In this document: piece after piece, positions 1-12,766 of the stretch
Layout of the letters: the number at the start of each line of letters is the position of its first letter
Position numbering within the stretch: position 1 is the stretch's first letter
Origin: Larus michahellis
Taxonomy: Eukaryota > Chordata > Aves > Charadriiformes > Laridae
Length of the DNA: 64,000 nt
Assembly (NCBI RefSeq): GCF_964199755.1
Contig: NC_133901.1
Span: forward strand, 5,186,016-5,250,015
Direction of reading: 5' to 3'
Notes under the pieces: generated by a model
What the model saw: the letters and a program-made list of their open reading frames with translations, nothing else
What the model was told of the DNA's origin: nothing
Databases searched by the model: none
Made by a program: the position numbers and the translations under genes

Positions 1-532
1 GATGGCCATGCGAGAGAGGTCCAGCTGCTCTGCACCCCAAGAAATGCATGTCTGTACTCAGGGATTTTCCCTGTAAAAGAGCAAAATTGAGCCACCAAGA
101 AGAAAAAAAATATTGCTCTGATCCTTTTGAAGAAACTCACCCACCGCCTGTCCTGCAGCACGGTGGGCTTCCCTCAAAACCAGTTTCTCTTTGGCTCAAA
201 TCAGATCAGTGTTGCCCCAAGCAAGGCCATCTTGGGTTTTGGGCCTGTCCCATGGGGAGGGCATGACTCAGGCAGTGCTATCCCCGCACAGGAACGTGGC
301 CAACGCAAGTGTCACTAAACCCCACCAAGTCCCACCAGCCTCCTGCATCAAGGTATCACCTTGTTTCCTTCAGAGGCCTTACCTCCAGCATTTTACATCC
401 CCTCCACAGGGGACAAAGGGATATAAACCCAATCAGACTTGAAATTTTTTTCTTTCCACTTTCAAGAAGCAGCCCCTGTGCCCCACGAGTTCCCAGCTGA
501 CACCTGTGTCCTGCTCCTCTCTCCTTCCCCAG
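1..532 (+). other. SLC7A14: SLC7A14 intron (partial, runs off the left edge)
   Basis: This is noncoding sequence ending in a pyrimidine-rich tract and the acceptor AG at 531-532. Reading frames here are short and match no family I recognise. Confidence 0.8.
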
Positions 533-741
533 GTGAGCATCATCCTCACACTGATGGTGCCGTACGATGCCATCGACACCGAGTCCCCGCTGATGGAAAT
601 GTTTGTGGTCCACGGCTTCTACGCAGCCAAGTTCATCGTTGCCATTGGGTCTGTGGCCGGCCTGACTGTCAGCTTGCTGGGCTCCCTCTTCCCAATGCCG
701 AGAGTCATTTACGCCATGGCTGGTGACGGGCTGCTCTTCAG
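533..741 (+). CDS. SLC7A14: SLC7A14 coding exon (internal)
   Basis: The exon encodes [20 protein letters not shown] through to [10 protein letters not shown], two transmembrane segments with the [16 protein letters not shown] signature that CAT-type SLC7 transporters share. The acceptor AG is at 531-532 and the donor GT at 742-743 (g|gtcagt). The exon ends with two bases of an Arg codon that the next exon completes. Confidence 0.95.
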
Positions 742-3700
742 GTCAGTCATGCCCGTGATGGCGTTTATGGGATGATATAATGCACCCTTGGGACCGGGAG
801 GGGAAGTGTGCTGGGGGGGATGGGGACTGTCCCACACCCAGACAGGGTCCGCAGGGAGCACAGGACACAGATCAGTGCTTGCAGAACAGGGCACACACCA
901 AAGAAAAATCCTAGGGGAAAAAAAATCAGGAGAGATCTACGCAGAAGTTTAATTTGGTGCTGGTACCTAGAAATTCATCTATGGGAGGATGAGCATTTAA
1001 TTCAAGAGTTACTTGCGAAGGAGAGCAGCTTAGATGCATAAAATTTTGGCACTTATTTGCAAGGGTCGCAGTCCTCATTTCAGATTGCACGGAGCTGGTT
1101 AGACCTAGATCTAACTCCAGATCCAGCCCCAGCAGATTTCCAGCCTCTGGCTGTCTGAAGTCTAAGTCCAAAAAGCAATAAGACCTGAAGGGCTCACATC
1201 TCTGAGAGTGGTCCCTCCAGCCAGATAAGGGTTATGGCAACAGAAAACCACTGCCATCTGCAATTTTAACTTTCTGCAACTGTTTGGCACTCCAGATTTT
1301 TATCCCACATCAGTTCCTACACGGAAACTCCCGTAGTGGCTTGTATTGTCTCCGGATTCCTCGCAGCTTTGCTCTCCTTGCTGGTCAGCCTGCGGGACCT
1401 GATAGAAATGATGTCCATCGGCACGCTGCTCGCTTATACACTGGTCTCCGTCTGCGTCCTGCTCCTCCGATACCAGCCCGAGAGCGACATCGATGGCTTC
1501 GTCAAATTCCTCTCCGAGGAGCACACCAAGAAGAAGGAGGGCATCCTGGCCGACTGCGAGAAGGAAGCTTGCTCCCCGGGGAGCGAAGGAGAAGAGTTTG
1601 CTGGCCCACCGACCAACACATGCGGGGCAAAAAACCTGCCATCGCTGGGGGATAACGAGATGCTAATTGGGAAATCCGATAAATCCACCTACAACGTGAA
1701 TCACCCCAATTATGGCACGGTTGACATGACCTCAGGGATAGAGGCGGATGAGTCTGAGAACATCTACCTTATCAAGCTGAAGAAGTTGATCGGCCCTCGC
1801 TACTACACCATGAGGATCCACCTCGGACTGCCAGGGAAAATGGACCGCCCCACGGCGGCCACCGGCCACACGGTCACCACCTGCGTGATCCTGCTTTTTG
1901 TCCTGATGTTCATCTTCTGCTCCTTCATCATTTTCGGGGCAGACTACATCTACGAGCAGAGCTGGTGGGCTGTCCTCCTCGTCGTGCTGATGGTCCTGCT
2001 CATCGTCGTGCTGGTGTTTGTGATCTTGCAGCAGCCAGAAAACCCCAAGAAGCTGCCCTACATGGCACCTTGTCTGCCCTTCGTCCCTGCCTTTGCTATG
2101 CTGGTGAATATCTATCTCATGCTGAAGCTCTCCACGGTCACGTGGATCCGATTTGCCGTCTGGTGTTTTGTGGGTGAGTCCCAGATTCATTTATTTTAAT
2201 TTTTTAACTGACGCTCTTTTGAAAGGATGTTAATAATAACTTCCCTAATTAGAGTGCTTAGGCTGATGCTTCTTCAGCTGGGGCATAGCCAGTCCTTTGC
2301 ATTTGCCCCCCGTCATCCTGAAGTTCTTAGAAACCCAAGTTAATCAAGCCCCCAAACTACAGCTAAATCGAAAATTACACCTCCAGAAGATGTCAGTTTG
2401 ATGGAAGTAAACTGCTCCACGCAAAGGTGACTATTTTGATGAGTCTTTTGATGCAAAGTAGGTGGGTTCTGGAAATTGCCTTGCAGGCAGGTTTCCTACA
2501 GAAATCTGCCTGCTTTCTTGCTGTTTCACCCACTTGAGCTCTTCAGCAGCCCACACCAAAATCTCAGCACTATGTTTCCAAAGCCCAGAGCTGCCCAAGC
2601 CCAACAGCCCTGGGAGAGACAGAGCCAAGGGAACTGTGGACTCTATCTCCTTTTCTTGGTCTAAGTCCTTAACTTCGTGGCAGGGGGATCTTGGGACTCA
2701 TGGGCTCTGTTGTGGACCTTTTTTGCCAAACTTAGGCTTCCTGACACATAGCCAGGAGCCTGGCATGTCCGTAGTTTCCCTTGCTTGACATTGCAACCCA
2801 CTTACTCCACAAACCCAAGAGAAAAAAGAGCGTTTCTCATAGCTCCTCCTGAAGGCTCCCAAGTCTGGAGCATAGAGAACTGAAGCAACAAGACAGCATC
2901 AAAGCCAGGGACTCCTTAGAGAGAAATAATAACCCTATGGATAAACATATATATTGCAGCAGCCCACAGGAGCCCCAGTTGCAGACAACAGACCCTGAGC
3001 ATGGTGCCAGCACCCAAAAGGACAATCTCTGGCCAAGTATCCCACCAGCAGCCCTCCCTTTTGGGAACAGGCTCCTGGGTTCAGAGGGAGAAAGTGGTGC
3101 GGAAAGAAAATGAGGACTGATGCAAAGGCCATAGTCAGTGATGACCTCCCATAAAGGCAGGAATTGCCTCTCGTGAAGGAGAGGTGAGCAGGTACAGGCC
3201 GCCACACTGGGCTCACCAATCTTCGTGCTTTTCTCAGGTGCCTCCTGATGTTTGACCTCAGTTGGCAGAACCAGGAGATGACATGAACAGACCGTGGATC
3301 TCCCTTTGGCATCTCAGAGAGTTTAGAGTAATCTCATGGTTTCCATCCTTCAGGGGGAGGTTGCTACCACCTTTTTTCCTCCATTTTGCCATTCCCACTT
3401 TTGCTTCATGGTGAGGACATCAGCTATCCTGAGTCAGTCCTGCAAGACTGAGGTCCCATAGCAAAGCTCTACCCCTGAGAGTCCCAAACCCCAAGCGAAG
3501 CCATTGGGCAGAAGCTGCCACACGCTCCCCTTGGGCTGGAAAAGACATGGACAGTGGTTTTTTGGCCCTCAAAGGCAATAGATGAAGCTGTAAACGCAAG
3601 GAAAGCACTTCTACCTGGAAGCAAAGTAACTCCAAAATTTCAAAGTAATCCACTGTGATTAAATACTTTCCCCTGTGGGTACATCTAACACCTCTTCAGC

Positions 3701-4976
3701 TGCTAGCAGTGGCAATGAATCAATTAAGCTGCTCCATTAAGGTGTGATGGACTCCACCAGCCCCATCCATGGCTGCTCACCAGCTGGGGGAGGCACGTCC
3801 CATTTGTTTTTCCGGCAGAGATGTGCGGTCCTGCTGTACGGGCTCTGGATTTAACCACACAAGCAGTCCCCCATGGCCAGTCCACAGCATGTGGAAAAGT
3901 CTGGGTTTCTCTAAGCACATGTCTGGGTAGGTTAATCCCAGGTTCCAATGGAAATTGGATCTCCTGATACATTTGCTTCCAGGAAAAGCATTAGTTCAGG
4001 AAGGTGAGATCAGGTAGGGCTAGAAGGAGAAGATGAATTTAAACTCCAGAAGGGAGAAAGACAGGATTTCAGAGCTGTTTTGATACCAAATTCGCTCATC
4101 CTGACAACCCTGGGGCACGCGAGGCTGCAAGCACCAGCAGGAGAGAGACTGAGTGCATAAGAAAACTCCAGAGAGAAAAGGATATCTGGGAGGGTAACAG
4201 GGTGGAGGTGTGGGTTGTTGGCATTCGGGAGCCTCCACACGTCTGCTGGGAGCTGCCGTCCCACCAAAGCTGCAGATGGCACGATCACGTGGCCAGCAGC
4301 GATCCCAGCTGATGTTTAAAACATACAGCCCTCGGGTCACAGCTGGCAGCCCGAAAACACAAACTCAGGGGATTTGAAGAGCAGACATCAACTACAATAC
4401 ACTGGCTTAAAATAGTTATGTTTAGACACACTTAACCTTCACCAGCTGCTGCCAGCCCGGCTCTGGGTGGGACGATGCTGACGGTGAGCAGGGCTCGATC
4501 CCCCACCCACCCCTGATGTGCGTTTTGGGGGTCAGGTGCTGTTTTGGGGCATAGTGTGTTTATAGTGTTTGGGATAAAACCCATGTTTTATCCAGGGTCA
4601 TGGAGCCAGCGCGGGCAGTCGGGGTCCAACCCTCTCCCTCTCACCCACCGCAGGTCTGCTCATCTACTTTGGCTACGGGATGTGGAACAGCACGCTGGAG
4701 ATCAGCGCCCGGGAGGAGGCCCTCCACCAGAGCACCTACCAGCGCTACGACGTGGACGTCGACCCCTTCTCCGTGGATGACGGCTTCTCCTACGCCACCG
4801 AGGGTGAGGGCTACCCGGGCTGGGGTCCCTCCGAGGACAAGAGCTTCTCGTACCAGCAAATGGCGGGAGCAAAGGAAAGCCATCGGACGAGTAGCAGGTC
4901 GAAAAGCAAAGGCAGGCACAAACCGCCATCGGAGGCTCTCATCGCCAACGACGAGTTGGACTACTCTCCTGAGTAG
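533..4976 (+). CDS. SLC7A14: SLC7A14, 3' part of the gene (coding exons 533-741, 1296-2173, 4654-4976)
   Basis: This is an SLC7 (cationic amino acid transporter, CAT-type) family member. SLC7A14 is known as a neuronal and retinal lysosomal membrane protein linked to retinitis pigmentosa and to lysosomal GABA uptake. The three exons join in frame (209+878+323 nt) to give the last 469 residues. The human protein has about 771, so roughly 300 N-terminal residues lie left of the window. Visible features are membrane segments at [51 protein letters not shown] and [20 protein letters not shown] long hydrophilic loop with an acidic stretch follows, then three or four more membrane segments and a soluble tail ending [10 protein letters not shown]. 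The loop and this C-terminus are what single out SLC7A14 from SLC7A1-4. It is convergent with CLDN11. No stops or frameshifts were seen. Confidence 0.96.
742..1295 (+). other. SLC7A14: SLC7A14 intron
   Basis: A 554-bp intron with GT at 742 and AG at 1294-1295. I see no further gene or repeat in it. Confidence 0.9.
1296..2173 (+). CDS. SLC7A14: SLC7A14 coding exon (large internal exon)
   Basis: This 878-nt exon begins [18 protein letters not shown], runs through the long hydrophilic loop ([20 protein letters not shown], then [20 protein letters not shown]) and reaches the following membrane segments ([40 protein letters not shown]). It ends at WCFV plus one base of a Gly codon. The donor is tgg|gtgagt at 2174. 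The exon is open from end to end in one frame and consistent in phase with both neighbours. Confidence 0.96.
2174..4653 (+). other. SLC7A14: SLC7A14 last intron
   Basis: A 2.5-kb intron with donor gtgagt at 2174 and acceptor cag at 4651-4653. Reading frames on both strands are short and of no recognisable family. I saw no interspersed repeat. Confidence 0.9.
4654..4976 (+). CDS. SLC7A14: SLC7A14 last coding exon
   Basis: The exon completes Gly, then encodes [40 protein letters not shown] and the serine- and lysine-rich tail ([15 protein letters not shown]) ending [15 protein letters not shown]. The stop TAG is at 4974-4976. The [31 protein letters not shown] core is strongly conserved in vertebrate SLC7A14. 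The segment before the basic tail looks more variable. Confidence 0.96.
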
Positions 4977-7900
4977 CGGGGCAGGCAGCAGGGTGCTGCA
5001 CCACCCAGCCGGTGAGGAAGGGTGCCCGCGGCTCCCCTGTCCTGTCCCATCCTCCCCGGGTCCTCCACCACCACCCCACTCACCTCTGGTCCTCGGGACA
5101 CGCTCTGCGATTGACGTTGACCACGAACCAAACACACCCGTGGCCTGTCCCGGCTCCACCAGTCAGGTCCCACTCTGGTGAATGCTGGCCGACCCCCTGG
5201 CACCGGTTGATCTCCCAGCACTGGCCGCGCCAGCGGAGGTGGTGGAGTGGGAGATGTGCCAAACTGGGAGGGCGTTGAGAGGTGGAAGGAGCTGCATGAA
5301 GGGATGTGATGAGTTGTCCCCCAGGGAATGTCCACCCGATGGCCACAGCAGTGGGATGCCACTCTTAACATTTTTGGCACTTTCTTCTGTGTTTTCTTCT
5401 TTGAACCACCTGGAAGTAGTAGCTGAGCCAGAGGGACAGACGGGTAGGCAGGTATGAAATGGAGATGGACAAACCCCTTTCAAGGGAGTAGCTCAGAGGT
5501 GGATCCAGGGATGTTGGTCCCATCACACAGCGTTTCCATGGCCTGTTCTGGTGCAAAGGGACTCGGTGCACACAGCAGTGTAACCCCCTTGTCCATCCCC
5601 ACACCCCAAATCCAAGCATTGCAAATACCAGGAGTCAAAATTAGTCCATGTCTCAATCAAACCTTGAAATCCCAGCAGGGCCAAACATCCCAAATCGGTG
5701 GTTGGGAGCTTGGTCCCATTTCTGGTCACGGTGAGGGCTGTGAGTCATTCTTGGCTCAACCCAGCTTGTGTGAATGGTCAATGAGAACCACACGCCGTTT
5801 CTCTGAGCATCACCCGTCTGAGGCTGGGTGCTGTTTCCACCACGTTGTGTCTTTTACAAAAATGACTCCGTTGTAATTCCCTCACTATGGTGGGCACATT
5901 TCAGCGCTCGCTCTGGCCTCGGTGCTTCAGGGATGTGTCCATGCCCCCACAAAATAACAACGGCCGTGGGTCAGCCACGTCTTGGCAGGGCTGGGCCATG
6001 TGTGGCAAGTGGAGAGGACTCAGCTGCTGAATTCTCCCTCCTGCTGCCGTCTCCACCTTGTACCATTTCTCTGTTTCTGACCCTGGCTTGGTGGACGCTG
6101 TATGAAAAAACACTGAAATGCTGCTCGTTCCGTAAGTGTCCATGTTTCAATCTGAAACCAAACAGAGCTGGCGGCTCGCAGGGCAGAGAGGGTCAGCAGG
6201 TGGACTTTTCTCACAGTTAAACCCTCTGCTACGGCCTGAGCGTGGCCATGACCCCGGCAGTGCCATCAGGTTCCCTGTCACCAGCGTCCCCGCAGCACCA
6301 CTGGTGCCACCATCTCCCCCAGCACAGACAGCTGCTGAGTCAGCGGTTGTCTGGAGGCCATCACCAACATGCTTGGTTTAAAAGTCTGCAATGGAGGAAC
6401 GGCTTCTTGAATAAATAATAACCAAGGAAACACCCCATCAGACAGCAACACCCATCCTCCTCCTGGCTGCTGAAGGCTGCAGCTGGATCCATCCCCAGGG
6501 CTCCTCCGGAACAGCCCAGACCAACCCCTGGCACCAGGGGCTATTGCTGGCATCCCAGGGGACAGTTTAACGTCGACAGGGGCATGAGGCAGGATTTCCA
6601 ATGCGTGATGCTGAGAACCGTTAACACTTTGGTTCGCTGGATGAGGCTCGCCCCCCCAAAACACAGCGCAGAGCTGGCCTGGCACCCTTTGCGGGCAAGC
6701 GGGCAGCTGGGTGCAGAGGGTCCCTGGACCCACACCCGTCCCCATCACTCCCAGGGCTCAAGGACTCAAAGGAGACGCTGACCATGGCTGCAAAAGTTTC
6801 CCACCTGCAGCTCTTCTCCCAAACGATCACTAATGACAGCCCTTTCCCCAGTGGAGAAGAGTATCTGATGCTGCAGATCATAACTCGGAGCATCCCGGCT
6901 AAGCCAAGGGAAGTTTGACCTCCACGAGGACTTCAGGATGGGAGCGAGGATTTGGCAAAAGGACCCGTAAGCTTCACTCTGGCGTCCCCTCCCGCTGCCC
7001 GCCCCTACCACGCTTCTACAAGCAGAAATCCTGAGTGTGTCCCACCGAAAAGCTGTTTGCAATGTGCGCACCGCTCACGGGCCAGCTCGGGAAACCTTTC
7101 CAAGCAGTGCCAAGCCGTTCTCGCAAAGGTCACCTCTCGCTCGCGCTTGGCTGCTCTCGTCCTCGATGCCTTAGAAGCACCCAAGAGAGATGGCACCTCG
7201 CAGGTCTGGCTTTACATTTTCAGGGAGAGAGATTGATGCTATTTATTTTCCTACCAGCTCTTGTACTATACCATATCTGAGGTAGTCGTCTTCGTCCTGC
7301 TTCCGCACGGTATTTAGGCATCTGCCGAACCACAAACTCATGCCCAAGTACCCTGTTGAATCGAAGCCTGTTATTCCTTTCGCAGCCTTAATCTCTTGCT
7401 ACAGAGCAGTTACCAGTACCAATGTCTGTTGTCATGTCCGCTCTAGTTATGCTGTATAATTTGGCAAGGGCTTGATCCCTTGCTCTTTGGCATCTGTAGG
7501 AACCTCTCGGTTGGATCCATGCATCAAGTGAAGCCCTTTGGCTGCTCTTGTTCCAATTCACCCATCCTCCTTCCTCTTCCTGGGAAGGACCAGGGCAGGA
7601 TGGCTGCACCATGTCCCCGGGACTGCTGGGAAACAGCATTTGATGCCACCGTCCGGTGTGGACAGATTGCCAGCAGCCCTTGCCGTGGTGGTGGGTGGGA
7701 GCCGTACCCTCCTCCCAAGCCCACCACATCCCACCTAACGTGGGAGCGTAAGGAGAAGGCAGCTGAGCCGCAGGCTGGGTCTTGCCTGGGTCCCCCCACC
7801 CGGCTCCGAGCGGCAGTGCCTGGGGGACACGTGGGTCCCACCTCCGTTTGGGAGCTTGGACGCTTTCCCTTGTAGCGGGCGTTGGGGTCTTCAATGGGCA

Positions 7901-8750
7901 CAAGCAAAAGAGCAAAAGTCACAAAGGCCAAAACGTTCAGGCGCGTCCATCACCTCCGGGCACCGCTGGCCCCGGGGGGTGGTTTTGGATGTTGGGAGGA
8001 GATGCAAGTGCTTGATTTGCCGTAACCCCAAAATCCAGCCTTTCCCCCTGGGTGCCCTCAGGGAGGTTCTCACACCCCTGACCCATCAGGAGGACACAGG
8101 CGGAGCGGTCCCACCACCGGTGAGAGGTGCCCAGCCCCACCACCCCTGACCGCCCCCCGCAGGGCATGAACCCAGGGGCCCAATGCATGATAGGGATGGA
8201 GCATAAATACCTCAAACCTTCCAGACCGACTCTATACGATCTCAGTCCCTCCGCAAATTCACTCCGCACAGTTAGGACCACTCGGTACAAGACCCGGCAC
8301 GCCGGCATCCTCCACGCGGCAGAAAAATCACGCCCTGAACGACATCGGATGTTGTAAATCCAGCTTGTAAATGATCTTCACTTCGTTTTGTTCGGTCTTT
8401 CTGATGTATATCTTGCTTTTTTTTTTTGCGGATGGTACTTTCTGGTGTAACAATTCTCTGCAGTTCTGGTATGAAATTGGTGTATTTGTTAAAAAAAGTT
8501 TGTTCTTTTTTATTTTTTTTTTTTTGTGGTTTCCAAAAGCCCATTGGTGCATTGTACAATGGGATCCTGTAGTGTGTCATGAGAAAGAAAAAACATATGC
8601 AGATATGTTATGGAGTGATTTTTATTTTCAAATGATTGTGTTGTTGACAACTATACATATAGTATATATATATATTATCAAGATACTAAGAAAAAAATCT
8701 AAATTTACCAAAATCTGTATATTTTAATAAATGCATAAAGCTTTATTGTG
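4977..8750 (+). other. SLC7A14: SLC7A14 3' untranslated region (3' end inferred)
   Basis: This is noncoding sequence from the stop codon to the first good polyadenylation signal, AATAAA at 8726-8731. The last 400 bp turn sharply AT-rich, with T runs at 8409-8426 and 8508-8525 and a short TA repeat near 8657-8677, as distal vertebrate 3'UTRs often do. Human SLC7A14 also has a multi-kilobase 3'UTR. The exact end is inference. Confidence 0.6.
8726..8731 (+). terminator. Polyadenylation signal AATAAA, probable 3' end of SLC7A14 mRNA
   Basis: A canonical hexamer in AT-rich context, with the T/G-rich stretch ctttattgtgtgcctttac 10-30 bases downstream. Cleavage would fall near 8745-8760. A second AATAAA at 9084-9089 lies in an A-rich run and could be an alternative. 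Confidence 0.55.
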
Positions 8751-10112
8751 TGCCTTTACATTTAACAATCAAACAGGAACTAATGGATTTTTAAAGAAAG
8801 CCAGAGACAAACATGTCTTAGTATCAGTTTCCATAGTAATGTAAATCTTTTAAATGAAAGACTAAACCAAAAAATAAAAATAAAAAAAAAATTCCCATGT
8901 AAATTCTGTTAAGCCAATCAGTAGCTGAAGGTCTGATATTTTTTTCAATGCTAAATTGAAGCTAGAGATGAACAAACCTTGCCTTAAGTACTTCAAAATT
9001 TCCTCTGTGGAAGATCCATTTCAATGGGCTGACTTGGGTATTTACTTGCACTGTTGTGAAAAAAAGTGGTTATCAGTTTACCCAATAAAAATAAAAAAAA
9101 AAGAAAAAAGAACCCAAAGCCAATGACCACAGGTTGACTGTTGCAGTGCGAAGCCCCAGGGAGCGCCGACATCTTCCCATCTGCTCGCGGTGCTACCAGC
9201 ACCCCCCTTTCCCCAGGGTAACTGGCGTGCCATGACTGCTTCTCCCCTTCGGGATGCTCAGGGCCACCAGTGTCCCCTCCCTCCTGTTATTCCTATTATC
9301 TGGGGAACGGGGGGGCTGCCAGGAGAATTCCCCACGATGGGGAACCATAGCTGGTCCCGGTGGGGCCGTGGAGGGCTCCACTGGGCCATCAGGGACCACC
9401 ACGGCTCACACCCACCACTCCACAGCTGATATTAGGCATGGCGTGGAACAGTTTTTCCTTTAAGGAGAATTATATTTGACTCTATTTTGAGGCTTTGGGT
9501 CAGCACACGAGCGCCAAAAGCCTTCAAGAGCCAACAGCGCCATGGCCAACCCAGCCCAGGAGAACCCTGTGGGGGAGCGGGGCGTTTTGGGGCAGCGCCA
9601 AGCAGGTATTTCAGCTTTGATGCATTAAAAACTATGAAAGTTTAATGCTCTTTGTGCTTCCTCCAAACGCTTCCCCTCTGCGGTGCCAGCACTAATATCC
9701 TGTCCCATTCTTGGGCCCATCTCCTCGCGTCCCATGGTCGCAGATGTCCGTTTTCCCCGCGGCTGCTCCAGAGTTGTTTTGCTTTGTTTGGATTTTTCTT
9801 CTCTTCCCTGAAATAAAGCGCCTGCCTTCCTCCGAGCAGCTTGCCCAGAGCCTTTTAAAGGTTGGATTTGGGATCGGCTGCCGGTAACCTGTGACCGTGG
9901 GCAGGGTGAGCAGAGCCCTGCTGAGGGTCCCCGGCCCCGCGTGCCTGAAGATGTCAAGGTGCAGACCAAGGGTGTGGACAGCAAAAAACCCATAAGCGCT
10001 GCCTGGCAGTGCTCATTCCTCGCTGGATCATGCACCGCTGCTCCAGCCCCTCCAGCCGCACCAACACCTTGCCAAAAACCCCGCCTCGAGCATCCAGGGC
10101 ACCCCCCTCGGC

Positions 10113-10445
10113 CTTCCGGTACCTAAAGGGAGCCTCAGGAAAGGTGGAGAAGGACTCTTTTTCAGGGAGTGCAGAGATAAGATGAGGGGGAATGGTTTTA
10201 AACTGAAAGAGGGGAGATTTAGAGTAGATATGAGGAAGAAATTCTTGGCTGTGAGGGTGGTGAGCCCCTGGCCCAGGTTGCCCAGAGAAGCTGTGGCTGC
10301 CCCATCCCTGGAGGGGTTCAAGGCCAGGCTGGACGAGGCTTGGAGCAACCTGGGCTGGTGGGAGGTGTCCCTGCCCAGGGCAGGGGGTGGCACTGGATGG
10401 GCTTTAAGATCCCTTCCAACCTAAACGATTCTATGATTATATGAT
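10113..10445 (+). mobile_element. CR1 LINE, 3' end fragment
   Basis: A 5'-truncated CR1 retrotransposon in + orientation. It has the usual CR1 3' block (TTTAAACTGAAAGAGG, AGGAAGAAATTCTT, GGTTGCCCAGAGAAGCTGTG, CCATCCCTGGAGGGGTTCAA, CCCTTCCAACC) and ends in the diagnostic ATTCTATGATTATATGAT repeat. No reverse-transcriptase coding sequence is left. Confidence 0.93.
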
Positions 10446-11630
10446 CTCAGAGAGGTTTTCCTGTGCTTTTCCCTCCCGGTTTGCTCCAGGGCCGTTTGCA
10501 GGGCAGCGTTCCAGCAGCTTTCTGCTCTGAGGTCTCCCACGCCGCCGTCGGCCCCGGGGTTAACCGGCAGAGCCACTGCTCGGCTAAAGCCACGGGCAGC
10601 GGGGCACAATCCACAATCCCCGGGCAGCCTGCACAAGCTGGCACGTCTGTGCGCCGCCCCCTCGCCCGTGGCACCCGCGCATCAATGGCAGCACTTGTAG
10701 CGTCTCCCCGGGGCATACAAGAACTGCCTGTGCCCTGCCCGTGATGTAATGGGCACAAGTGTCCTGCCGCCGGCCCCGCGCCGCTGCCCGCGTCGGGTAC
10801 ATTGTATGGGACGGCAGCGTTGCGAAGCCTGCACAACAGAGACGCGTTCAAGACCGCTCGGTCTTAAAGGCAGAGGCTGGGGTTGCGTGTCGGAGCTGGA
10901 GGGGGATGCACAACCAGCCCGGGACATGACCAGCCCCTCCTGACACCTCCTTGTTCACTCCTTTTAAATGCTCCCACCTTGGCTTCCCACATGGAAGAGG
11001 CAAGGTGTGGGAGCCGCAGCACCTTTGCCCATGGCTGTGTCGCCCACTTTGAATTCTCCAACTGAAGAAGACCAACACGAAAGGACAGTCCCTAATCCCA
11101 CCTAGCAGCCTTGGTTTCAAATTCTTCTCCATCACCCCAAATAATTTGGTTGGTCCTCTCCTCTGCTTTTTCTCCTACACACAACACCTGGGCTCTCCCC
11201 CTTGTCCACGCCTGAGCAGCGGCTCTTCCCCTTTTCCCGCTCCTGAAGCCTGGCTTACACAAATTATTTGAACTAACATCTCCAGGAACAGATGGGATTT
11301 TGTATCAACGTAATTAAATTCCTACAGCCTCTGGTAGGGACAGATTTAGATCTTGATCTTACACAGTTTTAATCAAAGAGAGCGATGACCCCAGATCAGA
11401 CTCTTATTTTAGTTGAAAGCACTTCCAGCAACACGACTTCCCAACTTCAGCACGCCCAAGCTGTGCTGGGATGCATCTCCACCGCCCCAGTGGGTTTCTA
11501 AGTCTCCTCGATGTGAAGAGTACCACGAATCGGTGCCACTGGTGCCAGCTGCTATCAGTAATATTAAAAGAACAAATGGATAAGACAGTGGTTAGTTCCA
11601 CGCCAGAAGATTACTCATATTTTAAATATT

Positions 11631-11652
11631 AAAAAAAAAAAAAAAAAAAAAA
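11631..11652. repeat. Poly(A) run
   Basis: Twenty-two consecutive A residues on the + strand, with no identifiable retroelement body upstream. Confidence 0.85.
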
Positions 11653-11804
11653 CACAAAAAGGCCCACTAAATTCCACAGCAGAGCAGAATCTCTCATCCT
11701 GAACTGCTATTAAAAAAAATAATAATCTTCAAGATCATTGGGAAACCCCTGGCATGGAAAAGCTAGCTATGGAAACACACGGGAGGGAAGGAAAAAAAGA
11801 AGCC

Positions 11805-12766
11805 GGTGGTTGCAGGTACTCTGTTATTTATTGTACAGTATTTCACTGAAAGTACAAAGGCATCATCAGTATTCACCAGAATTGTATTGTAACAGGTACG
11901 TTATACTGTGTGTTAAAATGCGCTACTTTAATGATGCGAGACAGAACGCAAATTTAGAGGAAGAAAGCATGGAGTTTAAAAAAACCGTAAAAATACATTT
12001 TTAGTAACTGACCTGTACAAAGGAAAACAAAAGAAACCAAACAAGAATGCGGGGATTAGAGCCCCCGAAGTCATTTAAAACTATATAAAAAAGGCACCGT
12101 TATCTACCGTGTAATCAGGACCTTTGGGTTCCATTTCCTTCATACTGATGACTGTGGGGGTGGGGGAAATACTGTTACTAAAATGATCGGACTCGTACAA
12201 AAGTATTTACACAGAAAGGCAGAAAAAAATTCCCCTACTCTTGTTCCAAAAAGAGAAACATTTGCCCGGTTGGAGAGTAGAGCCTTCCTCCCTACCCTCT
12301 CGCCCACACCGTGCCAAAGCGGTGACCTTCAACAGGGGAAAGCAAATAGTGACGGGGTGGGAGAAGCTGCCAGAGTCCTTCTAACAACGGGGAAGTGTCT
12401 CTCTCGTTTCTGTTTTATTGCTTTAAACTCTCCCATAAGCAGGGGAGCTAGAAAATAAAATAAAAACCCTAAAACCCACATGACAACCCCAAACCATCTG
12501 AGTCATCCTGGCTGCAAGAAGATGGGGCAGGTGGTCAGGAGAAACGGGGGAGGACCAAGAGGTAGGGCTGGCTGGAGCTTTCTTTCTAGAAAGGCGGGGG
12601 GAAGAGATGGGGAGAATAACGCTTCGAACTACCAGACATTTGTGCTGCTTTTCTAAATCTTCCCCTGGGAGCCTGACAGTGGTGTGTGTCAGTAGAAGCA
12701 AACCCAGGGCACACAAACCCACCAGCCAAAGCATCGGACGGCAGCCGTGGGACGTCCCCAGGACGC
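11805..12766 (-). other. CLDN11: CLDN11 3' untranslated region (end inferred)
   Basis: Noncoding sequence between the CLDN11 stop codon and the polyadenylation signal at 11827-11832. There is no repeat or competing reading frame of note. Confidence 0.6.
11827..11832 (-). terminator. Polyadenylation signal, probable 3' end of CLDN11 mRNA
   Basis: TTTATT on the + strand reads AATAAA on the CLDN11 strand. It lies about 0.94 kb after the stop codon, a 3'UTR length typical of this gene, and cleavage would fall near 11805-11815. Confidence 0.6.

Larger units (their letters stand above)
8751..11804. other. Tail-to-tail intergenic region between SLC7A14 and CLDN11
   Basis: About 3 kb between the inferred mRNA ends of the two convergent genes. 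It holds an A-rich stretch near 9084-9112, one CR1 (10113-10445) and a poly(A) run (11631-11652). I recognise no coding sequence. Confidence 0.6.

Noticed and set aside
4600-5181. Long frames overlapping the last SLC7A14 exon on both strands
   Set aside because: They are shadows of the real coding exon in other frames, continuing into GC-rich 3'UTR.
8657-8677. A TA-rich stretch considered as a promoter TATA element
   Set aside because: It lies in the SLC7A14 3'UTR just before the polyadenylation signal and is a plain TA microsatellite.
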